Positions 1 through 7,485 are shown, numbered from the stretch's first letter. The stretch: 64,000 nt of DNA from Rothia nasimurium (GCF_928382285.1 NZ_CAKMSS010000004.1:62001-126000), one strand, 5' to 3'. The notes: generated from the sequence alone by a model not told the origin. Numbers and translations are program-made.

Positions 1-447
1 GAACCTATCCGCAGGCCCGGCGGTCACATCGTAGCAAGCGCCCTCGAAAAAGCAACCGTAGCCTCGCAGGGCTACCCCTACTTCATTCAGCAGTACGGGC
101 AGGCTATCTGGAACTCTGCCGCCCAACAGACCATCACCGACGACGATGTGCTTGCTGGCCTTGCCGTAGGGCGAAGCGAACTAGATAGCGGTTTTTACCT
201 CACCCGCTGGCAGCGGACTACCGATGCAGAACAGGACTACCTGGTTTCTATGGCCCGCGTGATGAAAGGTCAGGCCGCCCGCACCGGAGAAATCGCAGAG
301 ACCCTGGGTAAGACAGCTAACGGAACCAGCGTGGTGCGTAAATCCCTCATCGAAAAAGGGCTGGTGTACTCGCCGGGTGTAGGCCAGCTGGCCTTTACAG
401 TGCCGGGAATGCAGGACTTCGTGCTGAGACAGGCGGGGCAGGTATAG
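1..447 (+). CDS. ATP-binding (AAA/archaeal-type ATPase) protein, 3' part
   Basis: The frame is open from the first base of the window to a TAG stop, so only the last 148 residues are visible. The segment GYPYFIQQYGQAIWN is typical of the end of the ATPase domain of ORC/archaeal-type AAA proteins. It is followed by a basic, helical region (about residues 85-148) that looks like a winged-helix DNA-binding tail (EIAETLGKTANGTSVVRKSL). The Walker motifs lie outside the window. Many actinobacterial homologues are about 390 residues long. The role is not known from sequence; a DNA-binding P-loop ATPase is the best reading. Confidence 0.7.
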   Translation, partial: EPIRRPGGHIVASALEKATVASQGYPYFIQQYGQAIWNSAAQQTITDDDVLAGLAVGRSELDSGFYLTRWQRTTDAEQDYLVSMARVMKGQAARTGEIAETLGKTANGTSVVRKSLIEKGLVYSPGVGQLAFTVPGMQDFVLRQAGQV

Positions 448-536
448 GCCGCCCGCCTGCGTCCGCCCCTTTCACTCACCGCAAAAGCTCAGGTCATATC
501 TAGCGGCTGCCCACCTGCCCGTGCGAGAATAGGGGC

Positions 537-1061
537 ATGACTGCAACTGCAAAAGCAACTATTCACACCAACCACGGTGACATCGTCGTTAACCTCTTCG
601 GTAACCACGCACCGCTGACCGTCAAGAACTTCATCGGCCTGTCCGATGGCACTCAGGAATGGCGCCACCCCCGCACCGGCGAAGTACAGGAAGGCCCCCT
701 CTACAAGGACGTCATCTTCCACCGCATCATCCGCGACTTCATGATCCAGGGTGGCGACCCCCTCGGTCAGGGTATCGGCGGCCCCGGCTACCAGTTCAAG
801 GACGAAATCCACCCCGAACTGAGCTTCAACAAGCCCTACCTGCTGGCCATGGCTAACGCAGGCCCCGGCACCAACGGCTCCCAGTTCTTCATCACCACCG
901 TTGAGACCCCCTGGCTCAACGGCCGCCACACCATCTTCGGTGAGGTTGTAGACGAGGACTCCAAGAAGGTCGTTGACGCCATTGAAGGTGTAGCAACCGG
1001 CGCTATGGACCGCCCCGTCGAGGACGTCGTCATCTCATCCATCGACATTGAGCAGCTCTAA
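537..1061 (+). CDS. ppiA: Peptidyl-prolyl cis-trans isomerase, cyclophilin type
   Basis: This 174-residue cytoplasmic cyclophilin catalyses cis-trans isomerisation of X-Pro bonds and helps folding. The cyclophilin active-site series is visible: FHR at 61-63 (Arg63 equals Arg55 of human CypA), MIQGGD at 69-74, NGSQFFIT at 113-120, and W126 with H131 in PWLNGRHTIFGEV. There is no signal peptide. It starts at an ATG after an AGGGG-like site and ends before a strong hairpin. In many actinobacteria this gene lies near the origin next to a rhomboid gene, as it does here. Confidence 0.95.
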   Translation: MTATAKATIHTNHGDIVVNLFGNHAPLTVKNFIGLSDGTQEWRHPRTGEVQEGPLYKDVIFHRIIRDFMIQGGDPLGQGIGGPGYQFKDEIHPELSFNKPYLLAMANAGPGTNGSQFFITTVETPWLNGRHTIFGEVVDEDSKKVVDAIEGVATGAMDRPVEDVVISSIDIEQL

Positions 1062-1079
1062 GCTTTAGAAGCTACTGAG

Positions 1080-1112
1080 GTAAAGGCCCGCCCGCCCTGG
1101 GTGGGCCTTTAC
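1080..1112 (+). terminator. Rho-independent-like terminator after ppiA
   Basis: A GTAAAGGCCC arm pairs with GGGCCTTTAC around a short GC loop, 19 bases after the ppiA stop. It separates ppiA from the rhomboid gene. Confidence 0.75.
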
Positions 1113-1169
1113 TCTACCCCCAGAAAAATTTTCGTGAGCGGCTGACGCCGCAGGTGAAAGGACGAGCCC

Positions 1170-1940
1170 GTGAGCGAGCAGGTCGGTAGGTACGGCTATT
1201 CCAGTGATGAGACTCCGGTATGCCCCCGCCACCCTGATCAGGTGACCTATGTGCGGTGCGGACGCTGCGGGCGGCTAGCCTGCGGGCAGTGCCAGGTGCC
1301 GCTTGAGGTGGGCATGATGTGCGTGGACTGCCTGGCAGAAGCGCAACGCTCGGCACCGCGTATCCGTTACGCTAAGGCCCGCCCCACTATTACATATGCT
1401 CTTATCGGTATAAATAGTGTGGTGTGGATTTTGCAGTTCTTCTTCGCTAGCATCACCACTTTCGGTATCTATAACCCCCTCTACGTGGAATACACGGGTC
1501 AGTGGTACCGTCTGCTGACCTCTGGGTTCTTGCACTCGCCCAGCAACGTCACCCACCTGCTCCTTAATATGTTCACCCTCTACCTCTTTGGGCAGGCCCT
1601 AGAGCCGCTCATGGGAAAGTGGAAGTTCCTTGCCACCTACCTGTTCTCAATTATTGGTGGCTCCGTGGCAGTGCACCTGCTGGCATCTGTTCTGGGCGGC
1701 ATGGACGTGAGTACCCTGGGGGCTTCCGGCGGTGTCTTTGGTCTCTTCGGGGCTTTCTTTGCACTGTCTCGGGCGCGCCAGCAGAGCACCAGCGGCATCG
1801 TAATTCTGGTGGCCATCAACTTTGCTTTCGGCTTCCTCATGCCGGGTATCTCCTGGGAAGCCCACCTCGGCGGCCTAGTAACCGGTGCTCTGGTTGCTGC
1901 TGTTCTTGACCGGCTACCGAGCCGCCCGCGTAGGCCGTAA
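1170..1940 (+). CDS. Rhomboid family intramembrane serine protease
   Basis: The 256-residue protein has an N-terminal zinc-ribbon-like segment with eight cysteines between residues 18 and 54 (CPRHP, CGRC, CGQC, CVDC). About six transmembrane helices follow. The rhomboid catalytic dyad is present: Ser186 in GASGG and His232 in the AHLGG helix, with HLLLNM (H129, N133) as the conserved oxyanion-side motif. It should cleave transmembrane segments of unknown membrane substrates. Translation starts at a GTG. The Cys-rich head is common in actinobacterial rhomboids next to ppiA. Substrate and physiological role cannot be read from the sequence. Confidence 0.92.
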   Translation: MSEQVGRYGYSSDETPVCPRHPDQVTYVRCGRCGRLACGQCQVPLEVGMMCVDCLAEAQRSAPRIRYAKARPTITYALIGINSVVWILQFFFASITTFGIYNPLYVEYTGQWYRLLTSGFLHSPSNVTHLLLNMFTLYLFGQALEPLMGKWKFLATYLFSIIGGSVAVHLLASVLGGMDVSTLGASGGVFGLFGAFFALSRARQQSTSGIVILVAINFAFGFLMPGISWEAHLGGLVTGALVAAVLDRLPSRPRRP

Positions 1941-1956
1941 AAACAGAATAAAATTT

Positions 1957-1987
1957 GTGGGGGCCAACAATCCGGGGGGGCCCCCAC
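1957..1987 (+). terminator. Terminator hairpin after the rhomboid gene
   Basis: GTGGGGGCC at 1957-1965 pairs with GGCCCCCAC at 1979-1987 and is followed by TCTTTG. It lies just before the DnaA-box cluster. Confidence 0.6.
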
Positions 1988-1990
1988 TCT

Positions 1991-2144
1991 TTGTCCACAG
2001 GATTTATCCACAGCTGTTAATAACTACAGGGGTGTAATTCCACAGATGTTAAAAACCTGTGTACAGCACCAAAAAGCTTTAACTACCGCCTGTAATTACA
2101 CCGGTGTAAGAGATTTCCCCAGTTTTATCCCCACCTGTGGATAA
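1991..2144. other. Cluster of DnaA-box-like 9-mers
   Basis: The gene-free stretch 1941-2189 holds several matches to the DnaA box TTATCCACA or its actinobacterial form TTGTCCACA: TTGTCCACA at 1991-1999, TTATCCACA at 2004-2012, TTATCCCCA (one mismatch) at 2125-2133, and TTATCCACA on the minus strand at 2136-2144. A weaker AATTCCACA lies at 2036-2044. The last two strong boxes face each other as an inverted pair. TGTAATT occurs three times (about 2033, 2091 and 2171). The stretch is AT-richer than its surroundings. It could be part of an extended origin or a DnaA-titrating site; the dnaA and dnaN genes are not in the window. Confidence 0.6.
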
Positions 2145-2189
2145 CTTTCATCCGCAGGGTGTAGAAAACCTGTAATTTCAAAAAGGTGA

Positions 2190-2804
2190 CTATTCAGCAG
2201 GCAATACTTCGCCCGTGAGGGCATCAATCTTGACCGAACCCACGTCGTTGCCGCCGGCGTCCTCAAAATCAACCTCCCACACCAGGGCGCCATTCTGATC
2301 GTCAAGATCAAGGTCGGTCGCAACCTGCCCGCCACGACCCTCAGCAGCGGTACGGACGGCGTCCGCAGCTAGAACCTGGGCCGCAGCCGCACGCGCTACA
2401 TCATCAGCATCGTCGCTGGTCTCTTCATCGGCTATAGAACCATCGGCGAAGACGGTGAACTCATGCTTGACCCCGTCCACCACTATGTCAAGATCAAAGC
2501 TGTCTTGGGTATCGTCTTCCTCATCCGCCTGCACCACGATGCCACCGGGGCGGGCAGCCAAACCCTGCTCAAGCGCAGTAAGCAGGGCTCCCGTTTCGGC
2601 AGGGCCCTCAAGGGTAGGGGAGGGGCTGGCAGATGTAGTTGCCTGGCTGCTTGTGGCAGATGCGCTGGTAGCAGCTGCACTGGTGGTTGCTGCAGAGGTT
2701 TGAGGGGCGCTGGTCTCGGCGCTCCCTGAACCACACGCTGCAAGTACCAGCGCCGCTACTGCCGCTGAAGAAGTGAAAACAGTCTTTTTCATAGAAAACA
2801 TCAT
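2190..2804 (-). CDS. PepSY-domain lipoprotein
   Basis: A 204-residue exported protein with a lipoprotein signal peptide: a basic start (MKK), a hydrophobic core, and the lipobox LAAC about 20 residues after the MKK methionine. A Ser/Thr/Ala-rich linker follows (about residues 25-65). The C-terminal part reads as a PepSY-like fold, ending VDFEDAGGNDVGSVKIDALTGEV, the usual 'converted to a calculated strand' motif. It is probably anchored on the outside of the membrane; PepSY domains often act as inhibitors or sensors. Start codons at 2804, 2801 or 2792 are all possible and none has a clear ribosome site. It stands alone between the DnaA boxes and the interrupted mycoredoxin gene. Confidence 0.75.
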   Translation of the reverse strand: MMFSMKKTVFTSSAAVAALVLAACGSGSAETSAPQTSAATTSAAATSASATSSQATTSASPSPTLEGPAETGALLTALEQGLAARPGGIVVQADEEDDTQDSFDLDIVVDGVKHEFTVFADGSIADEETSDDADDVARAAAAQVLAADAVRTAAEGRGGQVATDLDLDDQNGALVWEVDFEDAGGNDVGSVKIDALTGEVLPAE

Positions 2805-3121
2805 GCGCTCATTCTTTCAAGCCAACATGAAACCAGGATTAAACGAGGCTTAAACCGCTACTTGCCTGAAGCTTCAATCAGCTCAGCTACGGTCTGCGGG
2901 GCGCTTGCAGCTGAGGCAACAAAAGACTGCTCAGCGGTGCGGACGGTCGGCACCACGGCATTACCGTCATTGACGCTCTTAACGTAGGCCTCGGCGTCCG
3001 CGTCCTCCCAGATATTCACCCAGAGGGCTCGCTCACCCATCTCGCCCAGGCCGGCGTCCAGGCGCTGGCAGAAAGGGCACCCCGGGCGCCAATAGATTGC
3101 GACGCCACCCTCGGCGACAAA

Positions 3122-3129
3122 GGTTTCGG
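3122..3129. repeat. Left copy of 8-bp target-site duplication
   Basis: GGTTTCGG directly precedes the left IS6100 end. The identical octamer follows the right end at 4010-4017, as expected for IS6-family transposition. Confidence 0.95.
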
Positions 3130-4009
3130 GGCTCTGTTGCAAAAATCGTGAAGCTTGAGCATGCTTGGCGGAGATTGGACGGACGGAACGATGACGGATT
3201 TCAAGTGGCGCCATTTCCAGGGTGATGTGATCCTGTGGGCGGTGCGCTGGTATTGTCGCTATCCGATCAGCTATCGCGACCTTGAGGAAATGCTGGCGGA
3301 ACGCGGCATTTCGGTCGACCATACGACGATCTATCGCTGGGTCCAGTGCTACGCCCCGGAGATGGAGAAGCGGCTGCGCTGGTTCTGGCGGCGTGGCTTT
3401 GATCCGAGCTGGCGCCTGGATGAAACCTACGTCAAGGTGCGGGGCAAGTGGACCTACCTGTACCGGGCAGTCGACAAGCGGGGCGACACGATCGATTTCT
3501 ACCTGTCGCCGACCCGCAGCGCCAAGGCAGCGAAGCGGTTCCTGGGCAAGGCCCTGCGAGGCCTGAAGCACTGGGAAAAGCCTGCCACGCTCAATACCGA
3601 CAAAGCGCCGAGCTATGGTGCAGCGATCACCGAATTGAAGCGCGAAGGAAAGCTGGACCGGGAGACGGCCCACCGGCAGGTGAAGTATCTCAATAACGTG
3701 ATCGAGGCCGATCACGGAAAGCTCAAGATACTGATCAAGCCGGTGCGCGGTTTCAAATCGATCCCCACGGCCTATGCCACGATCAAGGGATTCGAAGTCA
3801 TGCGAGCCCTGCGCAAAGGACAGGCTCGCCCCTGGTGCCTGCAGCCCGGCATCAGGGGCGAGGTGCGCCTTGTGGAGAGAGCTTTTGGCATTGGGCCCTC
3901 GGCGCTGACGGAGGCCATGGGCATGCTCAACCACCATTTCGCAGCAGCCGCCTGATCGGCGCAGAGCGACAGCCTACCTCTGACTGCCGCCAATCTTTGC
4001 AACAGAGCC
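3130..4009 (+). mobile_element. Complete insertion sequence IS6100 (IS6 family), 880 bp
   Basis: The element is bounded by perfect 14-bp inverted repeats, GGCTCTGTTGCAAA at 3130-3143 and its complement at 3996-4009. It is exactly 880 bp, the known length of IS6100, and carries one intact transposase gene. Perfect 8-bp target duplications flank it, so this is a clean and probably recent insertion. No resistance gene or second IS6-type copy is nearby, so it is a lone copy and not a composite transposon. IS6100 is widespread in actinobacteria and proteobacteria, often with resistance genes. Confidence 0.97.
3191..3955 (+). CDS. tnpA: IS6100 transposase (IS6 family, DDE)
   Basis: The 254-residue protein begins MTDFKWRHFQGDVIL and I recognise it as the IS6100 transposase. 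It has an N-terminal helix-turn-helix region (about residues 20-55, YRDLEEMLAERGISVDHTTI). An RNase-H-fold DDE domain follows, with Asp in WRLDETYVKVRG, Asp in LNTDKAPSYG and Glu in NVIEADHGKLK. It catalyses replicative transposition through cointegrates. An in-frame upstream start at 3155 is possible, but the start at 3191 matches the family. It appears intact. Confidence 0.97.
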   Translation: MTDFKWRHFQGDVILWAVRWYCRYPISYRDLEEMLAERGISVDHTTIYRWVQCYAPEMEKRLRWFWRRGFDPSWRLDETYVKVRGKWTYLYRAVDKRGDTIDFYLSPTRSAKAAKRFLGKALRGLKHWEKPATLNTDKAPSYGAAITELKREGKLDRETAHRQVKYLNNVIEADHGKLKILIKPVRGFKSIPTAYATIKGFEVMRALRKGQARPWCLQPGIRGEVRLVERAFGIGPSALTEAMGMLNHHFAAAA

Positions 4010-4017
4010 GGTTTCGG
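4010..4017. repeat. Right copy of 8-bp target-site duplication
   Basis: GGTTTCGG follows the right IS6100 end and equals 3122-3129. Confidence 0.95.
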
Positions 4018-4164
4018 CGGCAGCGTGGGTGGAAGATGTGCTCGGCATGCAATGCTCCTTTTGTGAAAAATATGGCCTAGTGCCCGATATAACGCACTAC
4101 GAGGGCAGATATTCCCGCTGCGGCTACTTGGGCGGGGCACTCACACCCTGGCCTAGATACAAGT

Positions 4165-4202
4165 ATCGCCGGGCCCCACGATTATCGTGAGAACCCGGCG
4201 AT
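4165..4202 (-). terminator. Hairpin downstream of the CsbD gene
   Basis: ATCGCCGGG (4165-4173) pairs with CCCGGCGAT (4194-4202). The loop contains a smaller CACGAT/ATCGTG hairpin. It lies 22 bases after the csbD-like stop and may end that transcript. Confidence 0.5.
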
Positions 4203-4224
4203 GTAGTGCCTCAATGGGGTGAGA

Positions 4225-4455
4225 CTAGTCCTTCTTCAGGGAATCCTTGATGCCGCTGATGGCGTCCTTAGCCTTATCGACACCGTCTGAGATGGTCTGC
4301 TTGGCTTCATCGACCTTGTCCTTAGCCTGGGCCTGAACCTGGTCGGCCTTGCCCTCAGATTCGAGGCGGTCGTCGCCGGTCAGCTTGCCGCCGGCTTCCT
4401 TGGCCTTGCCAGCCAGGTTGTCGAGGCCGTTTTCAATCTTGTCTTCTGCAGCCAT
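4225..4455 (-). CDS. CsbD family stress protein
   Basis: A 76-residue, very hydrophilic, helix-forming protein. The N-terminal CsbD core MAAEDKIENGLDNLAGKAKE is followed by TGDDRLESEGKADQVQ and a lysine-rich repeat-like tail (DKVDEAKQTISDGVDKAKDAI). CsbD-like proteins are general-stress proteins of unknown molecular role. The start is placed at the second in-frame ATG (4455), because AAGGAG at 4461-4466 lies seven bases upstream and falls within the first codons of the longer reading. It stands alone. Confidence 0.85.
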   Translation of the reverse strand: MAAEDKIENGLDNLAGKAKEAGGKLTGDDRLESEGKADQVQAQAKDKVDEAKQTISDGVDKAKDAISGIKDSLKKD

Positions 4456-4617
4456 GGTGGCTCCTTTCATCTCTCGCTTGTGCGAGCCTGGAATACAGGG
4501 ATAGTTCGTAGGCTTCCCTTATTGATAAGTTTACGCACTAGCCCTAGAAAAGGGAACCCAGTAAGCTGAGAAAATTCTGATGACGAGCCCTGAACTAGCC
4601 AGAAGGGAAAGATAAGT

Positions 4618-5991
4618 CTAGATATCCCGATCTGCTGGGAAGCCCGCTACCATCGGCAGGAACTCGGGATCGGCATAACCGTGCTGGGCATAGGCCAGGG
4701 CCACCTGCTCGGCCGCCGACTCCACCAGGTGCAGCGGCAGCAGGGCCATCACAGCCCCACCAAAACCGCCACCCACGATACGGGCTCCCAAAGCGCCAGC
4801 TGCCAGGCAGGTATCAACCGCCACATCAATTTCGGGGCGGGAAACACGCAGCTCATCGCGCATCGACACGAAGCTCTCGGTAAAGAGCCTGCCCAGCTCA
4901 TCCCAGTCAACCTGCTCACCGGCGTCCTTACGGCCCAGAAGATAGGCAGCCCGCTCCACCAGGGTCATATCGTGCAGGGTATGGCGCACCCAGCCACGCG
5001 GAAATGTGCGAGGCTGACCGCTTTCCTCCAGGGCGCTTAAGGCGCGGTTGACGGTCTGATCCACCAAATCTAGGCGGCACTGCTTGGCCTCACGCCCGCT
5101 CATGCCAGCGCAGGTGAGATCCTCGGGCAGGGCATTGCGCAGGTAGTCCAGACCCATGGCCTCAGTAACCGCCTCGTTGGCCTCACGCCGTGCCGCAAAC
5201 TCACCCCCCGCCAGCTCGTGCGGGGTATTCGTATTGATGACCAGCCAGCCCAAATCAGCGCTGGCCACATCAACGGTTAGCGGGTTGATAGAAAAATCGC
5301 GGAAGTCCACCACCAGAGCCTTGCCCGGCGACGAGCGCAGCGAAGCGGTCTGGTCAAGGCCGCCGGTGCGGGCCCCCGCCACCTCGTTCTCGGCGCGAAT
5401 ACAGACCTGGGCCAGGCGGGCACGCAGGGCGTCGTTAGCGGGGGAGAGGTCAGAGGGTAGAGCCTCAGTGCAGTCGCACCCCTGGCGCAGGGGGCAGGAA
5501 AGATCCAGCAGGGCCAGGGCTGTGGAGCACTCCAGGGCGGCAGAGGACGACAGGCCCCCGCCCACCGGCACCTGGGAGGTAATCAGCAGGTCAGCCCCAA
5601 AATTATGGGGTAGGGCGATATCTTTACCACCTTCCCGGTTCATGGCCCAGGCTACGCCCGCCACATAGGTGAACCAGCCCTTAAAGGTGCCCGGGGTGAT
5701 CTCGCGAATCACGACCGTGCGGTCGTCCCCCGGCATCTGTAAGGACGCCGCCCGCAGTACCCCGTCGGTGCGCAACCTACCCGCCACATAGGTGCGGTAG
5801 GGCAGGGGCATAGGCATGCAGGAGCCGCCGAGGAAGTCGATGTACTCACCCAGCAGATTGAGACGACCGGGCGCTGACCACACCCCGTCGGGCTCCACCC
5901 CATACTTTTCAACAAAAGCAGCGCGGGCTGCCTCAACTTCGGCGCGGTGGTCTGGCAGGGTAGCCCAGGCGGGCTCAACACGGAGGGTCAC
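4618..5991 (-). CDS. galK: Galactokinase-like GHMP kinase
   Basis: A 457-residue cytoplasmic GHMP kinase. The three family motifs are in order: the galactokinase signature region APGRLNLLGEYIDF (residues 40-53), the phosphate-binding loop PVGGGLSSSAALE, and GARIVGGGFGGAV near the C-terminus. The catalytic Asp is in GGLDQTASL. Galactokinase transfers phosphate from ATP to C1 of galactose (Leloir pathway). The signature differs from the usual GEHTDY: the sugar-contacting His is Tyr50 and the last Tyr is Phe, so the sugar specificity may differ. An insert with several Cys (CPLRQGCDC) is also unusual. No galT or galE is nearby. Confidence 0.85.
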   Translation of the reverse strand: MTLRVEPAWATLPDHRAEVEAARAAFVEKYGVEPDGVWSAPGRLNLLGEYIDFLGGSCMPMPLPYRTYVAGRLRTDGVLRAASLQMPGDDRTVVIREITPGTFKGWFTYVAGVAWAMNREGGKDIALPHNFGADLLITSQVPVGGGLSSSAALECSTALALLDLSCPLRQGCDCTEALPSDLSPANDALRARLAQVCIRAENEVAGARTGGLDQTASLRSSPGKALVVDFRDFSINPLTVDVASADLGWLVINTNTPHELAGGEFAARREANEAVTEAMGLDYLRNALPEDLTCAGMSGREAKQCRLDLVDQTVNRALSALEESGQPRTFPRGWVRHTLHDMTLVERAAYLLGRKDAGEQVDWDELGRLFTESFVSMRDELRVSRPEIDVAVDTCLAAGALGARIVGGGFGGAVMALLPLHLVESAAEQVALAYAQHGYADPEFLPMVAGFPADRDI

Positions 5992-6032
5992 GGTTTTTCT
6001 TCTTTTCGGTCGGTTGGATGTCGGGGGGGGGC

Positions 6033-6575
6033 TTAGGCGGTAAAACCCTTAATAAGGGCTGTGAGTGCGGCGGTGTAGGACGCCGGTGGTTCAGCTGGCG
6101 GGGTGCTACCTGCGAGTAGGGCTCGGGTCTGCTCCTGCTCAATGAGGCTCAGACAGGTATGCATGAAGATTTCAGCAGCTAGGGCCGGTTGCGGAGTGCC
6201 GGTGGCCAGGGCAAAGTCAGCTTCCAGGGCGTCCAGTAAGGTGAGCCGGTCGGGGGCGAGGGTGGCGGGGTGAAGAGCTAGGGCCAGGCGGATGACTTCG
6301 GAACATTCCTTAACTGGAATAAGTTGCCGGTAGGTGTTTTCCCCGGTGATGAGCAGGGTATCGGGGCTTGCTGGAGTGCTGGGCCTTTCTACCGTTGCCA
6401 GCATGCGGGAGGCCAGTGAGGCTAGAAGCTCCTGCTTATTCTTCACATGATAGTAGAGCGCACCGGGGGCCACGCCCAGCTCGGTAGCCAGCCGACGCAT
6501 CGAAAGGTCGGCTAAGCCAAACTGGCGCAGCACATCAAAAGCGGTGTCAAGAATCTTCTCACGGGATAAAGCCAC
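6033..6575 (-). CDS. TetR family regulator, candidate biotin repressor (BioQ-like)
   Basis: A 180-residue TetR-type repressor. The helix-turn-helix covers about residues 3-50 (SREKILDTAFDVL, LADLSMRRLATELGVAPGALYYHVKNKQELL) and the rest is a helical ligand-binding domain. GTG 6575 is chosen because homologues begin near this residue. A CACAAT box sits six bases upstream, which would give a leaderless transcript; an in-frame TTG at 6608 has no ribosome site. It is divergent from the BioB-like gene at 6657, and a TTTGAACACTGTTCAAA palindrome precedes bioB. In corynebacteria and mycobacteria the TetR repressor BioQ binds TGAAC-N3-GTTAC-type sites at bio genes, so this gene is a good BioQ candidate. 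The function is inferred from context. Confidence 0.75.
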   Translation of the reverse strand: MALSREKILDTAFDVLRQFGLADLSMRRLATELGVAPGALYYHVKNKQELLASLASRMLATVERPSTPASPDTLLITGENTYRQLIPVKECSEVIRLALALHPATLAPDRLTLLDALEADFALATGTPQPALAAEIFMHTCLSLIEQEQTRALLAGSTPPAEPPASYTAALTALIKGFTA

Positions 6576-6656
6576 CCCCTCATTGTGACCTACTTTCGCT
6601 CCCGACAACAGCTGGCAGTGGGCGCTGTTCCCTCGAAGAGGAGTAGATTTGAACCC

Positions 6657-7358
6657 ATGACCCTCAACTTTTCAGATCTTGCCGCCCGCCTGCGCGCAGG
6701 CGAAACTGCCTCACCTGCCGACCTTTACGACGTACTGACCGCCAGCCCTGCCGCCACCTTCGCTCTCATGGACCTGGCTGCAGAACTACGCGCTACCCAC
6801 TTCGGCTCAACCATTACCGCCACCAACCTGCTGGGCGCACCCGCGCGGCAGGTGGCGTCCTCCCTCGTAGAGGTTGCAGCCCCGCTCGACGCCGACGCCC
6901 TGGCAGCTACCCTGGCTGACCTGGCCGCCGACCCCGCGGTGGAGCGTATCGACGTGGACTTTGTGGGCGTACCCGCCCTGGCCCCCATGGAAGCCCTGCG
7001 CGTGCTAGCTGCCGCCCGCCTGGCCGCACCCGCAAAGAGCCTGCACCTGGGGGAGAGTCGCGAAATGACTCTGCGTTCCCTGCAACCTTTGGCGGTGGGC
7101 GCCCTGGATTCGCTGGTGCTGACCGTAGACCCCGCCCAGCCCCGCCTGATTTTTGAGGACCTCAAGCTCATCGTGGGTGCCGGCCTCACCATTGCCGATG
7201 CGGGCGACCGCGACCTGGTAGCTGAGTATGTAGAGCACCTGCGTGCTGCCGGGGTGGAGGACGCGGACGCCTACGCCCAGGTTGCGCTGGAGGGCGCGGC
7301 GTCCGGTGGCGGCTGCGGTGGAAACTGTGCCTGTGGCTCTGGGGGCTGCGGCGCCTAG
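6657..7358 (+). CDS. BioB paralogue lacking the radical-SAM core
   Basis: A 233-residue protein clearly homologous to the bioB product encoded just downstream, but shorter. Residues 1-55 match the BioB N-terminus (TASPAATFALMDLAAELR against TASDAETFALVDAASRLR). Residues about 108-205 match its C-terminal half (LAPMEALRVLAAARLAAP, SREMTLRSLQPLAVG, DRDLVAEYVEHLRAAGVE). The CxxxCxxC loop that binds the [4Fe-4S] cluster and S-adenosylmethionine, and the barrel strands around it, are missing. The protein cannot be a biotin synthase itself. It ends in a Gly/Cys tail with four Cys (GGGCGGNCACGSGGCGA), similar to the tail of BioB. It could be a scaffold or Fe-S/sulfur-delivery partner, or a decaying copy. 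ATG 6657 has AGGAG 13 bases upstream. Confidence 0.75.
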   Translation: MTLNFSDLAARLRAGETASPADLYDVLTASPAATFALMDLAAELRATHFGSTITATNLLGAPARQVASSLVEVAAPLDADALAATLADLAADPAVERIDVDFVGVPALAPMEALRVLAAARLAAPAKSLHLGESREMTLRSLQPLAVGALDSLVLTVDPAQPRLIFEDLKLIVGAGLTIADAGDRDLVAEYVEHLRAAGVEDADAYAQVALEGAASGGGCGGNCACGSGGCGA

Positions 7359-7366
7359 CGCTTTCC

Positions 7367-7437
7367 CCAAGGGGACCGCAAAACTTAAAAGGGACCGCAA
7401 AACGCGAGGTCCCTTTTAAGTTTTGCGGTCCCCTTGG
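7367..7437. repeat. Perfect 30-bp inverted repeat between the BioB-like gene and bioB
   Basis: CCAAGGGGACCGCAAAAC begins the left arm (7367-7396). The right arm at 7408-7437 is its exact complement over 30 bases, with an 11-base loop. GGGACCGCAAAAC also occurs twice as a direct repeat (left arm, and inner arm plus loop). It starts nine bases after the upstream stop. It may be a bidirectional terminator, a genome-wide palindromic repeat or a DNA cruciform. Confidence 0.85.
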
Positions 7438-7468
7438 TTGGTGGGGGCTATGTAGAGAAAAGTAATAA

Positions 7469-7485
7469 TTTGAACACTGTTCAAA
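7469..7485. promoter_or_regulatory. BioQ-type operator and promoter of bioB
   Basis: TTTGAACACTGTTCAAA is a perfect 17-bp palindrome and fits the published TGAAC-N3-GTTAC style of BioQ operators (here TGAAC-ACT-GTTCA). A TAATAAT box at 7463-7469 could be the -10, so the operator would cover the transcription start. Binding by the TetR protein at 6033-6575 is inferred. Confidence 0.65.

Larger units (their letters stand above)
2858..4048 (-). pseudogene. Glutaredoxin/mycoredoxin-like gene interrupted by IS6100
   Basis: Removing IS6100 and one 8-bp duplication joins two in-frame pieces: 13 codons from ATG 4048 (MPSTSSTHAAAET) and 87 codons from 3121 down to the stop at 2858 (FVAEGGVAIYWRPGCPFCQRL onward). 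The restored protein is 100 residues with the glutaredoxin dithiol motif CPFC after YWRPG and a cis-proline-type TVPT/VVPT segment, as in actinobacterial mycoredoxin-like proteins that reduce mixed disulfides of mycothiol. An AAGGAG ribosome site lies at 4055-4060, six bases before the ATG. In the present sequence the active-site half is separated from its start by the element. The 3' half can be read only as a fusion with IS antisense sequence, so the gene is probably inactive. Confidence 0.85.

Noticed and set aside
2858..3937. 359-residue open frame on the minus strand
   Set aside because: Its first ~270 codons are the antisense of IS6100; only the last 87 codons belong to the interrupted mycoredoxin gene.
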